Shown: positions 7,838 through 17,559, numbered from the stretch's first letter. The stretch: DNA of 64,000 bases from JAKACA01 sp052143575 (GCA_052143575.1 JBKQSP010000014.1:1-64000); one strand, 5' to 3'. Notes: a model not told the origin generated them from the letters alone. Numbers and translations: made by a program.

Positions 7838-8998
7838 TCAGGGAAGGTTGACGCCTGCGGTTTGCGACCTCGAGAGCACTTGGGTCGTCGCCAGATAGTG
7901 TCCCGCCGCCAGTGCCCCCGCCGGCACGATCATCGGTTGACTCGTCACTGACATCGGAAGCTCCAGCAGCTCGGACGTGTCACAGGGCGACTCCAACTGC
8001 ATCGGTGCCCACTCCCAGACAGCCTTCCCGCTCGACGTTCGCACGGTGACCACGCCGTAGGTCGCGCAGGTCTGGAGGGCAGGCATCCCGCAGGCCGTTC
8101 GGCTGTTCGCTCGAATCGTCGTCGTGCACACGAGCGTGGTGGCTCCCGGTGCTGCGCGCTTCGAGATGAGGAGGCCGACGTCGATCTCGGTGGCGCCGCA
8201 AACCGGCACCGTCGCTGCGTCAACAACGGTCCCCCCGTGCACGACCGGTGGCCCGCCAGAAGTCACGGTTGGCGCTGTCGTTGGGTCGAGGACGATGCGA
8301 AGGCTTGCCAGGACGTCGGCGAGCTGCTGCGAAAGAAGAGAGAATGCGGGGCCACGGAGGCAGAACTGGAGATCGAGAACGCCTTGAATCTGGCCGTCGA
8401 TCACGGTGTAGTCGACCGAACGCTCTGCTCCGGTTCCGGCACAGACGTAGATCCCTGTCTCGCTCGCGTCCTTGCCGTCGATCGTGAGCCGGGGGCCCTC
8501 TCCGAGCATCACGTTCTCAGAGAAACCCGCGCCTGACTGCCAGGCGTCAAGGTCCACGAACACTCCATTCGGCGGGAACGAGCCGAGCCGCGCGAAACGG
8601 CACACGTTCGCCTCACAAACGGGATGGACTGGGAAGTTGGCAAGAGCACCCATGTCGGCGCCGAAGACCGGCTGCGGAGGCACTCGCCAAGATGCCGGGT
8701 GCCTCATCACCACCTCGAGGCCGGGGCCCCGGAACGTGCTCGCCACCCAGCTCGACGGGATCGCTGGGGCAAGACCGCCCCCGTCGTTCAAACCGACCTC
8801 CGCCGAGACGCCGAGACCGATGGCGACCAGCACGGCGGCGGTCAAGCAGGCGACGGACCTCACGACGGCAACGGTAGGTCTGCAACCGGTCCGTCGGTAT
8901 GCCGGGGCGAGGCACGGGGTGCCGGCGGACACGTGGGACAAACGCAGTACAAGGGTCGCCGACTTCGGGAGCGAGAGTAGTCCGCACATGTCCCGCAC
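7838..8998 (-). CDS. Exported or membrane-anchored protein of unknown function
   Basis: 386 aa from ATG 8998. The hydrophobic segment (VACLTAAVLVAIGLGVSAEV) begins only at residue 49, so GTG 8863 (VRSVACL...) is a likely alternative start that would give a normal signal peptide or anchor. The exported part has several cysteines, probably paired in disulfides (HPVCEANVCRF, CGATE, CTTTIR, CGMPALQTC). I recognise no domain. It is divergent from the PQQ-repeat protein at 9141, with a short shared promoter region. Confidence 0.65.
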   Translation of the reverse strand: MRDMCGLLSLPKSATLVLRLSHVSAGTPCLAPAYRRTGCRPTVAVVRSVACLTAAVLVAIGLGVSAEVGLNDGGGLAPAIPSSWVASTFRGPGLEVVMRHPASWRVPPQPVFGADMGALANFPVHPVCEANVCRFARLGSFPPNGVFVDLDAWQSGAGFSENVMLGEGPRLTIDGKDASETGIYVCAGTGAERSVDYTVIDGQIQGVLDLQFCLRGPAFSLLSQQLADVLASLRIVLDPTTAPTVTSGGPPVVHGGTVVDAATVPVCGATEIDVGLLISKRAAPGATTLVCTTTIRANSRTACGMPALQTCATYGVVTVRTSSGKAVWEWAPMQLESPCDTSELLELPMSVTSQPMIVPAGALAAGHYLATTQVLSRSQTAGVNLP

Positions 8999-9140
8999 GT
9001 CGGCGCTCAGCTGGATGGAGAGCTGATCGGCTTCACCAAGAGACGCTCACTTTGGCGATCTGAGAACAACGCTTCCTCGCGCTCCTTGCTGGCATAAGGT
9101 GCCGCCAGCGTGGTCTGGCGTGGTCGGAAAGGGGCGGGAC

Positions 9141-10598
9141 ATGAGGCAAGCACGGTCGCTCAGACAGCATCAGGGTGGCGCGGGCGGTGCTGTGCGCGCC
9201 AAGGTCGCTGGCGCTCTGGCGACGGCCCTTGCCTGTGCCTTCACGGGCGCAATCCCAGCCGTCGGCGCTGTATCGGGGCCAGCGAAGGCCGCCACCACGA
9301 TCCCGGCAACGGACTGGGCGGCCTACCTGAACGGCCCGTTGCACACCTCTTATAGCGCCGCGGAGAAGGTGATCACACCTGCCGACGCGTCGCAGCTCAA
9401 GCGGAAATGGGAGTTCACGACGGGCGCCGGCTACCTGTCCAGCCCGACCGTGGCCGACGGCGCCGTCTACATCGGTGCCAACAACGGTTGGCTTTACAAG
9501 CTCAGCGCGACCACCGGCAAGGCTCTCGCCAAGATCTTCCTCGGTGCGGTGGCGATCACGAGCTGTCCCCCGCCTCCTACGGGCATGGTGAGCACGGCCA
9601 CCGTGGCGATCAACCCGCAGAACGATCAGCTGACGGTGTACGCGTCCGGCGCCGACGGCTACCTCTACGCGCTGAGCGCCTCGAACCTGAAGGTCGACTG
9701 GAAGTCGGTCATTGCCATCCCGTCCACGAAGGTGAACAACTACTTCGACTGGTCCTCACCCACGGTAGCGAACGGACGGATTTACGTCGGCGTGGCGTCG
9801 AATTGCGATTCGCCCCTCGTGCGCGGCGGGCTCATCAGCTACAGCCAGGCGACAGGCACGAAGCTCGGCGAGTTCTACACGGTGCCAAAGGGCAAGGCCG
9901 GCGGCTCGATCTGGTCCAGCGTGGCAGTGGCGGCAAACGGGGACGTCTACGCCTCGACAGGGAACGGCCCGCTCACGTCGGGCGCGTCGCAACTGCTGGG
10001 CTACTCCGAGTCGCTCATCAAGCTGTCTCCGACGCTGAAGTACCTGGGCAGGTTCCAGGTACCCTCCTCACAGGAGGGTTTCGACACTGACTTCGGTGCC
10101 TCCCCGGTCTTCTTCGACCAGTACGTCGGCGCCTGCAACAAGAACGGGATCTTCTACGCGCTGTACCAGTCGACGATGAAGCTGGCCTGGCAGCGCCAGA
10201 TCAGCGGTCCGGCTGGCGGCAACTCGGAGTGCATCGCGACGCCGGTCTGGAACGGCAAGCACCTGTTCTTCGGAACTCCGGAAGCCACGATCAGGGGCGC
10301 CAACTACGTCGGATCGATCCAAGAGCGCGACCCCAACGGACAGCTGGTCTGGGTTACCGGGCTGCGCAACGGCATCAACGGCAGCCCGGCGATGGACGGC
10401 GGCGGCGTACTGGCCGTCGGCACCTACGACACCGAGCCCACCCCGAACGCCACGTACCTGATCGACGCGGCTACCGGCAAGATCCTCCGCAACCTGGTGG
10501 TCGGTGAGGACTTCGCACAGAGCGTGTTCGCCGATGACTGGCTGTTCACCGCGAACCAATACGGCGTCTATGCCTGGGGCATCGCTCGGGCGGCCTGA
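9141..10598 (+). CDS. Secreted PQQ-repeat (quinoprotein-like) beta-propeller protein
   Basis: 485 aa. ATG 9141 follows a good SD (GGAAAGGGGCGGG); the longer frame from 9099 is less likely. A signal peptide ends near PAKA-ATT (about residue 45). The mature protein has PQQ-like propeller strands: SPTVADGAVYIGANNGWLYKL, ASGADGYLYALSASN, SSPTVANGRIYVGV and a final YGVYAW. The calcium/PQQ ligands of quinoprotein dehydrogenases and their heme-binding CxxCH are not seen. A structural or binding role is thus more likely than PQQ-dependent oxidation. Confidence 0.78.
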   Translation: MRQARSLRQHQGGAGGAVRAKVAGALATALACAFTGAIPAVGAVSGPAKAATTIPATDWAAYLNGPLHTSYSAAEKVITPADASQLKRKWEFTTGAGYLSSPTVADGAVYIGANNGWLYKLSATTGKALAKIFLGAVAITSCPPPPTGMVSTATVAINPQNDQLTVYASGADGYLYALSASNLKVDWKSVIAIPSTKVNNYFDWSSPTVANGRIYVGVASNCDSPLVRGGLISYSQATGTKLGEFYTVPKGKAGGSIWSSVAVAANGDVYASTGNGPLTSGASQLLGYSESLIKLSPTLKYLGRFQVPSSQEGFDTDFGASPVFFDQYVGACNKNGIFYALYQSTMKLAWQRQISGPAGGNSECIATPVWNGKHLFFGTPEATIRGANYVGSIQERDPNGQLVWVTGLRNGINGSPAMDGGGVLAVGTYDTEPTPNATYLIDAATGKILRNLVVGEDFAQSVFADDWLFTANQYGVYAWGIARAA

Positions 10599-10717
10599 CG
10601 TGTTCCGGTATGACACGCTCCTCGCTGCCGCGCCGGCGACCCAACGAGGGCGAACCGGCGGGTGTCGGTGGTGCCCAACGACCCTCCCGGAGAAGAGGAT
10701 CGGAGCGCCGTCCAGTC

Positions 10718-11878
10718 TCAGGCGTCACGCGTCATCATGCGCCAGGCGCCGAGGGCCGTCCAAATGACGAGCCAGGCGACGATGACGCAGACGGACCAGG
10801 TGGTTGATTCCGGTATGAGGGCCGGATTGCCCTGACCCCCACCCGGCCCACCTCCGCCACCTCCGAGCACCGGAATTCCGCCCGGTGCCAGGTGGGCGAC
10901 TGCGACGCCGACGATCGACCGCTGCACGTTCAAAAGGTGAGTGATGCGCGCCCGAGAGAACAGGGGCGTGAGGACGATTTCGAGCACGATCATGAGGATG
11001 ACAGCGACCGTGCGCTGACCCAGGAGCGATCCGAGCCCGAGGCCGACGAGAAAGCCGACGGCCGCCTCGAGCTCGATCCAGAGCCCGGTCTTCACCATCA
11101 ACGAGTTCGACGGGTAGAGGAACTGGTGGGAGTAGTCCAGATAATCCTGATTTGCGATCAGTATGGCGGCCGTCCTGAGCTGCACAGGGGTGGGCTGCCC
11201 TGGAGCACCCGAGCCGTTGCCGGTGACCGGGGTGCCGTTCGGGCCGCATCCGATGTTCGACGGTCCTGGTCCGTTGATGTTGAAGTTGCAGATGACCGAG
11301 TCGGCGTGGTCGGCCGCCCAGCTCTCGAGGCCTGTGCGGGAGAGACCGGCCGGAACGTTCACGCCGTCGTAGTTGAGTTGCGTCGGAGCGGCGAAGACGC
11401 AGACGGCACACACGATCGTGAATCCCACGGCCACGAGCGACACGATGATCGATAACCCGGCAGGGATCCGGGCGAGGTAGAGGGCCAGCCTGGAACGACC
11501 CGTGACGACGAGGTGGCGGAACATCCCCTCGGTGAGGTCGACGGATCCAGCTGTGCATCCCAAGGTGGCGGCGACGATGAAGCCGAAGATGTACAGGACG
11601 CCGGAGGAAAGGCCGGTGTAGATGTTGTAGCCGCCGGCAGGCCCGTATGTCTTCGGGGCGAATGCGTGAGCCAGCAGCCGGACGGCGAGGAAGATGGTCG
11701 GGATACCGATGTTCACCACGATGAGGGCGATCATCAGGCCTCGCCGCTTGCGCAGCTCCATGAACCTCGTGGCAATCATCGTGCCCGTCGGTATCGGGGA
11801 TCCCCGGCGGTCCGGCGGCGATCCGGCCGATGGCGGCGCCGGGGTCGGGGTCGGGGCGGTTGCCGGCGCCGTCGTCAA
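10718..11878 (-). CDS. ABC-2 type transporter permease
   Basis: 386 aa from TTG 11878, whose TTGA overlaps the stop of the upstream ATPase by 4 bases (translational coupling). ATG further in (MIATRFMELRKRRG) is an alternative start. A proline-rich N-tail is followed by about six membrane segments: IALIVVNIGIPTIFLAV, LYIFGFIVAATLGC, SIIVSLVAVGFTIVCAVCVF, the GFLVGLGLGSLLG region, VILMIVLEIVLTPL, and a terminal VCVIVAWLVIWTALGAW. A large external loop lies between segments 3 and 4, and a glycine-rich loop precedes the last segment. It forms the membrane part of an exporter with the adjacent ATPase. The substrate is unknown. Confidence 0.85.
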   Translation of the reverse strand: MTTAPATAPTPTPAPPSAGSPPDRRGSPIPTGTMIATRFMELRKRRGLMIALIVVNIGIPTIFLAVRLLAHAFAPKTYGPAGGYNIYTGLSSGVLYIFGFIVAATLGCTAGSVDLTEGMFRHLVVTGRSRLALYLARIPAGLSIIVSLVAVGFTIVCAVCVFAAPTQLNYDGVNVPAGLSRTGLESWAADHADSVICNFNINGPGPSNIGCGPNGTPVTGNGSGAPGQPTPVQLRTAAILIANQDYLDYSHQFLYPSNSLMVKTGLWIELEAAVGFLVGLGLGSLLGQRTVAVILMIVLEIVLTPLFSRARITHLLNVQRSIVGVAVAHLAPGGIPVLGGGGGGPGGGQGNPALIPESTTWSVCVIVAWLVIWTALGAWRMMTRDA

Positions 11879-12852
11879 TCTGGCCCTCCCAGTCGGCTCG
11901 TGACCTGGAGAAACCAGGACTCGAGGGAGGTTTGCATCTCCTGCAGGCGGTAGAGGGATATCCCGCCGGCCACCAGCAGGCGGGCGATCTCGGCCGTGAT
12001 CTCGCGTTCGGTTCCCGCGGGCAGCGTGATCCCGAGGCCGAGCGACCCGACTTCGACGTGCGCCCCGATGCGAGTGGCCCCGAGGAGGGCGCGGGCTCGG
12101 TCGGGCTCGGAGCATTCGACCTGAAGTACAACCGACGATCCCGCCAGCAGTTCGGCGATCGGTCCCTGCCGGATGACGTTGCCACGGTCCACGATGGCAA
12201 CGGCATCGCAGGTCCGCTCGACCTCGTCGAGGAGGTGGGAGGACAGCACCACCGTGCGGCCCTCCGCCTTGAGGGACACGATCATGTCGCGCATGTCCTG
12301 CATTCCTGCCGGGTCGAGTCCGTTCATCGGCTCGTCGAGGACCAGCAGCTGCGGGTCGCCGATGAGGCAGGCGGCGACACCGAGGCGCTGGCGCATGCCC
12401 ATGGAGTACTTCGACACCTTGTCGTCGGCGCGATGAGACAGGCCGACTCGTTCGAGCGACGGCCCGATGCGGTCTCGCGCCGCAGGTTCGCGGGCGGCGG
12501 CGAGAACCTGGAGGTTCTGCCTCCCGGTCAGATGGCCATGGAACCGAGGCTCGTCCACGATGGCCCCCACGCGTGCGAGTGCGACATCGCGGTGTTTCGG
12601 TACGGGGTACCCGAGCAAGGACATCGTGCCGGCGTCGGCGTGGGTCAAGCCCAGCAGCACGCGGATGAGCGTGGTCTTGCCGGCGCCGTTAGGGCCGAGG
12701 TAGCCGAATGCGCATCCCCGAGGAACGAGGAGCTCCACGCCGTTCACGGCCACGTTGTCCCCGAACCGCTTGGTGAGCCCATGGGTCTCCACTGCCCAGG
12801 GACTCTCGGCTGCCTGACTGTGGGCGAGGTCCGGGAGCGCTGCGGTGCTCAT
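11875..12852 (-). CDS. ABC transporter ATP-binding protein
   Basis: 325 aa. Walker A GPNGAGKTT (about residue 54), signature YSMGMRQRLG (instead of LSGGQ, usual in this drug/antibiotic-exporter type), Walker B LLVLDEPMNGLDP, and the H-loop SSHLLDEVE. The C-terminal roughly 90 residues are the regulatory tail common in DrrA/CcmA-like exporters. It powers the permease encoded immediately downstream (4-base overlap). Its own ATG overlaps (ATGA) the stop of a tiny upstream ORF. It is intact, unlike the related ATPase at 13134. Confidence 0.92.
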   Translation of the reverse strand: MSTAALPDLAHSQAAESPWAVETHGLTKRFGDNVAVNGVELLVPRGCAFGYLGPNGAGKTTLIRVLLGLTHADAGTMSLLGYPVPKHRDVALARVGAIVDEPRFHGHLTGRQNLQVLAAAREPAARDRIGPSLERVGLSHRADDKVSKYSMGMRQRLGVAACLIGDPQLLVLDEPMNGLDPAGMQDMRDMIVSLKAEGRTVVLSSHLLDEVERTCDAVAIVDRGNVIRQGPIAELLAGSSVVLQVECSEPDRARALLGATRIGAHVEVGSLGLGITLPAGTEREITAEIARLLVAGGISLYRLQEMQTSLESWFLQVTSRLGGPD

Positions 12853-12959
12853 CGGATCCCAGCCTCTACGGGCGTGGGCGGGACGACGTCTCCAGCCGGC
12901 TCGACCTCCATTCGGGAGGGGTCAGTCTTCACGATGGAGCGCAACAAAATGAACTGCAC
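12849..12959 (-). CDS. Possible 36-aa leader ORF of the ABC operon
   Basis: GTG 12959 starts VQFILLRSIVKTDPSRMEVE and the frame ends in a TGA that overlaps the ATG of the ABC ATPase (ATGA). Such overlap is common between real coupled genes in this genome. The frame extends a little further upstream without a better start. It is either a short leader peptide or the tail of a lost gene. Composition is plausible, but no family is recognised. Confidence 0.25.
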   Translation of the reverse strand: MQFILLRSIVKTDPSRMEVEPAGDVVPPTPVEAGIR

Positions 12960-13133
12960 CGCCGCTGACCCTACGGCTTCTGGGCACAGCGGTCCAGGAT
13001 GTGGAGGGGGAGACCGTTGTCGGACGCGTCACAAATAAAGGCTGGGCGGTGCTTAAGAGGCGATGAGGCGTGGGTCGACCGCGAGGCGGCGCTTCTCCGA
13101 GCTCGGAGCAGGAGCGCAAGGTGAGGATCGGTC

Positions 13134-14068
13134 GTGATCGAAGCGCACCATCTCACGAAGCGCTACGGCGAAAAGCTCGCAGTCGACCAGCTCAGCTTCA
13201 CTGTCCGCCCGGGCGTCGTCACGGGGTTCCTCGGGCCGAACGGCTCCGGCAAGTCGATCGCGATGCGGATGGTGATGGGCCTCGACGCTCCGAACGCGGG
13301 TGACGCGACGGTGAACGGCCGTCACTATCACGACCTCGCCTGGCCGCTGCGCGAGGTCGGAGCGCTTCTGGAAGCCAAGGCGATCCACCCGGGGCGCAGC
13401 GCGCGAGCACACCTCCGGATGCTCGCACAGGCAAGCCGAATCCCCTTGCGACGAGTCGACGAGGTGCTCGAGCTCGTCGGGCTCACCTCGGTCGCCGGGC
13501 AGCGCGCTGGCAAGTTCTCCCTTGGCATGGGCCAGCGCCTCGGCATGGCCGCGGCATTGTTAGGAGACCCCGGCGTGCTGCTCTTTGACGAGCCCGTGAA
13601 CGGTCTCGATCCCGACGGCATTCGATGGGTGCGCAACCTCCTCAAAGGGCTTGCCGCCGAGGGGCGCACCGTCTTCGTCTCGAGCCACCTGATGAGCGAG
13701 ATGTCGCTCACCGCCAATGAGGTCGTGATCATCGGCAAGGGCCGCCTGATCGCCGAGGTGCAAGTTGCCGAGCTGCTCGCCGGAGCTCGCAACGTTACGT
13801 CCGGGTCCGCTCGCCCGAGCTGGCGAGGCTGCGCGCCGCTCTCGATGAACATGGCGCCCACATCACCCTAGAGAAGACGACGGTGCCGTGAGCGTGCGCG
13901 GCATGGAAGCGGTCAGCATCGGCGATCTCGCGGCGAGCCATCCAGGTCACCTTGCACGAGCTTTCGCTGCAGTCGGCCTCCCTCGAGGAGGCATTCATGG
14001 AGCTCACCGAGGACACCGTCGAGTACCACGGCGCCGCGGCCGCCTCGATCGAAGGCGTCGGTCGGTGA
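13134..14068 (+). pseudogene. ABC transporter ATPase, C-terminal third frameshifted
   Basis: The first about 220 codons read cleanly: Walker A GPNGSGKSI (T replaced by I after GKS), signature FSLGMGQRLG, Walker B LLFDEPVNGLDP, and SSHLMSEMS. Near 13795 the frame breaks. The expected tail resumes as YVRVRSPELARLRAALDEHG in another frame, hits a TGA at about 13890, continues as SVRGMEAVSIGDLAASH in a second frame, then VTLHELSLQSASLEEAFMEL in a third, ending with TGA 14066-14068. At least three indels separate pieces of what was a single roughly 310-aa ATPase. The nucleotide-binding domain alone could still be made (to 13871), but the gene looks dead. Confidence 0.8.
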
Positions 14069-14647
14069 CCGTGGCGAGAGTGGACCACACAGGGACCCGG
14101 CCGGAGGCCATCTCCGCCGGCCGATACGGGATTGTTGACCTCGTCCGGAGTGAGTGGACGAAACTGCGCACAGTTCGTTCGACGACGTGGACGCTCGGTC
14201 TGACGGTCGTGATCGGCATCGGCATCTCGGCACTCGCCACGGCCGAGACTCGGGCTCATTGGTCGACGATGTCCCCAGTGAGCAGGGCGACACTCGACCC
14301 GACGCGGATCAGCCTCGCCGGCAGCTTCTTCTGCCAGCTTGTCCTCGGTGTCCTCGGCGTGCTCGTCATGAGCAGCGAGTACGCGACGGGCACGATCCGC
14401 GCCACGTTCGCTGCGGCGCCCCGCCGACCCTTCGTGCTGCTCGCCAAGGTGCTCGTCTTCGGAGTCGTCGTGCTCGTGCTCTCCGAGGCCGTCGCCGTCT
14501 GCTCCTTCTTCCTCGGTCAAGCGCTTCTCAGCGCGCCGGCGACGCACGCAAGTTTCTCGACGCCGGGTGCCATGACGGCCGTGCTGGGTACCGGGCTCTA
14601 CCTGTGCGTGATGGGACTGTTCGCTCTCGCCCTCGCCACCTTGATAG
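14065..14647 (+). pseudogene. ABC-2 permease, N-terminal part, truncated by deletion
   Basis: GTG 14065 overlaps the ATPase stop (GTGA). The reading frame gives the start of an ABC-2 permease: RYGIVDLVRSEWTKLRTVRS, then membrane segments TTWTLGLTVVIGIGISAL, FFCQLVLGVLGVLVMSSEYA with the conserved SSEYATGTIRATFA, VLVFGVVVLVLSEAVAV, and LYLCVMGLFALALATLIV. After Ile/Val at about 14645 the permease sequence stops abruptly and an unrelated FtsX-type sequence begins one frame away. The final transmembrane segments are lost. Confidence 0.8.
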
Positions 14648-15982
14648 TCGAACCCGCTCAACCCCGAGACGATCTCGCTTGCCGCCCTCGTGCTCGGCAT
14701 GCTCCTCATCGCGCTTGTCTCGGTAGGCGGCTTCAGCGTGCTCGCGCAGCGCCGACTCCGCGCCATCGGCATGCTCGAGTCGTGCGGCGCAACCGACCGC
14801 CACGTCCGCCTCGTCGTGAGCGCCAACGGCACCGTCGTCGGTGTCGTCGGAGCGACCTTTGGCCTTGTCCTCGGCCTCGTCGTCTGGCTCACCTACCGAC
14901 CGAGCCTCGAACAAAGCGCCCACCACGTCATCGGCCTCTTCGCCTTGCCCTGGACCGCCGTCGCCGCCGCCATGGTGCTGGCCGTCATGGCGGCCTACTT
15001 CGCGGCGTCGCGACCGGCGCGAGCGATCACGAGGGTGCCGATCGTCCAGGCGCTCTCGGGCCGCCCTGCCCCGCCCCGTCAGGTCCACCGCTCGGCCATC
15101 CCCGGCATCGTCTTTCTCGTCGTGGCGTTCCTCCTTCTCGGCTACTCCGGTGCTGAGAGCTCGGCGGCGGCCGGCTCGCAACAGGGGAACGGGAGTGTCG
15201 GGGCGCCCGAGCTGGTGTTGGGGATCGTCCTCCTCGTCCCCGGGCTGGTCCTGCTTGCGCCGTTCTTCCTCTCCCTCGCCGCTCGGCTCGGGCGTCGTGC
15301 TCCGATCGCGAGCCGGCTCGCCTTGCGGGACCTCGCCCGGTATCGGGCACGTTCCGGTTCGGCGCTCGCGGCGATCAGTGTCGGCGTGCTGGTGGCGGTG
15401 ATCGTCATGCTGGCCGCCGCCGCCCGCTATGGGAACGTCTTGGACTACGCCGGTCCGAACCTCGCTTCAAATCAGCTCGCTCTCCACGTGACCCGAGGCG
15501 CTCACGGTCAGGTCGAGGTCACGAACCCGGCACGGGCCGCGGACCACGCCGCGCAGATAGCGAGGGGGCTCAGTGCACAGCTGATCGCCCTCGAGACCCC
15601 GTACGCGGGCCTGAGCGGCGACCCAGGGCGGGCGGGGCTGGAACGGCCCCGTGTACGTCGCGACGCCGCAGCTGCTGAAGGCGTTCGGGATCACGCCGTC
15701 CCAGATCGACCCCAACGCGGACATCTTGAGCTCACGATGACTGCCGTGACGGCGGGCGCCCTCGGCTTTCTCGGTGCACTCCTCGGAACTTTGGGGGGTT
15801 ACATCGCGATGATCGGTTGGCTGCGGAGCACCTCGCTGAACGGAGGGATCGCTGCGCTCGGGAACATTCCCGTCGCGGACCTGCTCCTCCTCCTTGTGGG
15901 AATGCCGGCGTTCGCGGCAATCGTCGGTTGGCTCCTCGCGGGTCGCCAGCCCGAGGCCATGGCACACCAGGCGATCGAGTGA
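14648..15982 (+). pseudogene. FtsX/MacB-type permease remnant with internal deletion
   Basis: Starting mid-protein at SNPLNPETISLAALVLGML, this is the C-terminal portion of a tandem FtsX-domain permease. It contains VLAQRRLRAIGMLESCGATDRHV (the conserved RxxEIGxLRAxGA-like motif), four or more membrane segments, and RLALRDLARYRARSGSALAAI (start of the second FtsX block). At about 15640 the frame shifts (WNGPVYVATPQLLKAFG continues in another frame to a TGA), then a segment is missing before the last two membrane helices and TGA 15980. No start codon belongs to it. It was joined to the upstream ABC-2 permease by deletion. Confidence 0.8.
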
Positions 15983-16050
15983 GCCGAGCCTCGAGATCTC
16001 TCCGTCTCTCGGTTGGACTGCCGCCTCGGAAAGAGTCGAGCATTAGCGTC

Positions 16051-16617
16051 GTGAGCGTGCCCAACCGCAAGCCGCCCGGCACGAGCTGGGAGTCCTGGAC
16101 CGACCAGCTGATCCGTGAGGCCCAGGAAAATGGCGAGTTTGACGACCTGCCAGGCAAGGGTAAGCCGCTCCCCGGCCTCGACCAACCCCATGACGAGATG
16201 TGGTGGGTGCGCAAGAAGCTCCAGAGCGAGAGTGTCTCCTATCTGCCTCCGACCCTCGCCATCCGCAAGGAACGCGACGATGTATTGGCCCGCCTCGATG
16301 CTGAGACATCGGAAGCGCGAGTCCGCCAGCTCCTCGAGGCGCTCAACGCTCGGATTCGAGACGTCAATCGTCGTTGCATCACGGGCCCGCCCTCAACCGT
16401 CATGCCGCTGGAGATTGACGGTGTCGTGCAGGGGTGGCGGGAGAAACGGGAGACGGCGCTGGCAAGCCGCCCAGGCGATACCGGGTCAGATCAGTCGTCG
16501 ACCCAGCTCGCTCCGCCCGAGACGACAAGGTCATCAACGAGGGCGGTGCCCCCACGGTCGACACGTTCCTGGCGTCAGCGCCGCGGGCGCTCGAAGCTCG
16601 ACAGCGATCACGAGTGA
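16051..16617 (+). CDS. DUF1992 (DnaJ C28-like) domain protein
   Basis: 188 aa from GTG 16051 (GTG 16057 also possible), preceded by GGAAAGAG. Residues about 10-75 are the DUF1992 domain: WTDQLIREAQENGEFDDLPG, GKGKPLP, then the helix with YLPPTLAIRKERDDVL. The C-terminal 60 residues are low-complexity, rich in Ser, Thr and Arg. The domain occurs alone in bacteria and in DNAJC28-like eukaryotic proteins; its function is undetermined. No operon partner is evident: the preceding locus is a pseudogene, and the next gene is 130 bp away. Confidence 0.82.
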   Translation: MSVPNRKPPGTSWESWTDQLIREAQENGEFDDLPGKGKPLPGLDQPHDEMWWVRKKLQSESVSYLPPTLAIRKERDDVLARLDAETSEARVRQLLEALNARIRDVNRRCITGPPSTVMPLEIDGVVQGWREKRETALASRPGDTGSDQSSTQLAPPETTRSSTRAVPPRSTRSWRQRRGRSKLDSDHE

Positions 16618-16748
16618 TTCCCAGCTCCTTTCGATGACGAGGGGAACCTCTCGACTCATCTGCCGGCACATCTCCACATGTCGTCGAGCCTGCAGCTCGT
16701 CGAAATCGCCGGGCCGGTCGAGTTAGCCTGCGGAACCAAGGAGATGCC

Positions 16749-17033
16749 ATGCAGCTGAACAAGCAGTTCACGGCTACCTTGCAGAAGAGCCCCAGCAAGG
16801 GGGGCTGGACCTACGTGGTGATGCCCGGGTCGGCCAAGTACTTCGGTACCCGGGGACTTGTCAAGGTACGGGGCCGCGTGGACGGCTGCCCCTTCCAGAG
16901 CTCCTTTATGGCACTGGGGGACGGTCGCCACAAGCTGCCGATCCAGGCAGAACTGCGGACGGCTATCGGCAAGCAGCCGGGGGACCGGGTGACGGTGGTG
17001 CTCGAGGAGCGGTTGGAGCGGGAAGGCGACTGA
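16749..17033 (+). CDS. DUF1905 domain protein
   Basis: 94 aa with SD AAGGAG 6 bases before ATG. The sequence fits DUF1905 throughout: GGWTYVVMPGSAKYFGTRGL, VRGRVDGCPFQSSFMALGDG, HKLPIQAELRTAIGKQPGD and RVTVVLEER. Small beta-barrel proteins of this family are often fused or adjacent to DUF1801/YdeI domains, and that is the case here: its TGA overlaps the ATG of the DUF1801 gene. Function is unknown, possibly stress-related. Confidence 0.88.
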   Translation: MQLNKQFTATLQKSPSKGGWTYVVMPGSAKYFGTRGLVKVRGRVDGCPFQSSFMALGDGRHKLPIQAELRTAIGKQPGDRVTVVLEERLEREGD

Positions 17034-17398
17034 TGTCGGCCGGCGAGATCGACGAGTACCTGGAGCGCCTCGACGAACCGAAGCGCTCGACGCTCAACCG
17101 GTTGCGCCACGACATCCTCGCGGTGGTTCCCGACGCAGAGCAGTGCATCTCCTATGCGGTGCCAGGCTTCAAGGTCGCAGGCAAGACCATCGCCGGCTTT
17201 GCCGCCTTCAACAACCACTTGAGCTACTTGCCCCACAGCGGCTCGGTGTTCCCGGAACTGTCCGAAGAGCTGACCGGATACGAGAAGTCTTCCGGAGCCC
17301 TGCGCTTCGCTGTCGATCAACCGCTCCCGGCCGAACTGGTCGAGAAGCTGATCGCTGTGCGGCTGCGGCAGGCCTTTCCCGAGTTACCTCGAGAGTGA
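17033..17398 (+). CDS. DUF1801 (YdhG/frataxin-like fold) protein
   Basis: 121 aa. DUF1801 hallmarks: IDEYLERLDEPKRSTLNRLR, ISYAVPGFKVAGKTIAGFAAF, HLSYLPHSGSVFPELSEEL, and a C-terminal LPAELVEKLIAVRLRQ helix. The fold is related to frataxin, and some members (Bacillus Fra/YdhG) act as iron chaperones; whether this one does is unknown. Start ATG 17033 overlaps the DUF1905 stop (TGATG), so both come from one mRNA. Confidence 0.88.
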   Translation: MSAGEIDEYLERLDEPKRSTLNRLRHDILAVVPDAEQCISYAVPGFKVAGKTIAGFAAFNNHLSYLPHSGSVFPELSEELTGYEKSSGALRFAVDQPLPAELVEKLIAVRLRQAFPELPRE

Positions 17399-17559
17399 CC
17401 TCGGCGTCCGGCGTTGGACAACCACCCACGACGGCGGCCCACGGTGCGAGCAAGACCTCCTGGTTCCGGCGTGGAGGCGACGATGTAGCTTTGCCGGCGA
17501 CGTGCAGCGCGCTGTCCTCCAACCGGAGAGCGGGAGCAAAGCACCTGGGGGGAGATGTC

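Noticed and set aside
12922..13156. Minus-strand frames of 60-65 codons in the gap between the two ABC loci
   Set aside because: No SD, no domain, two competing frames; could be debris. Only the short ORF coupled to the ATPase start was kept, at low confidence.
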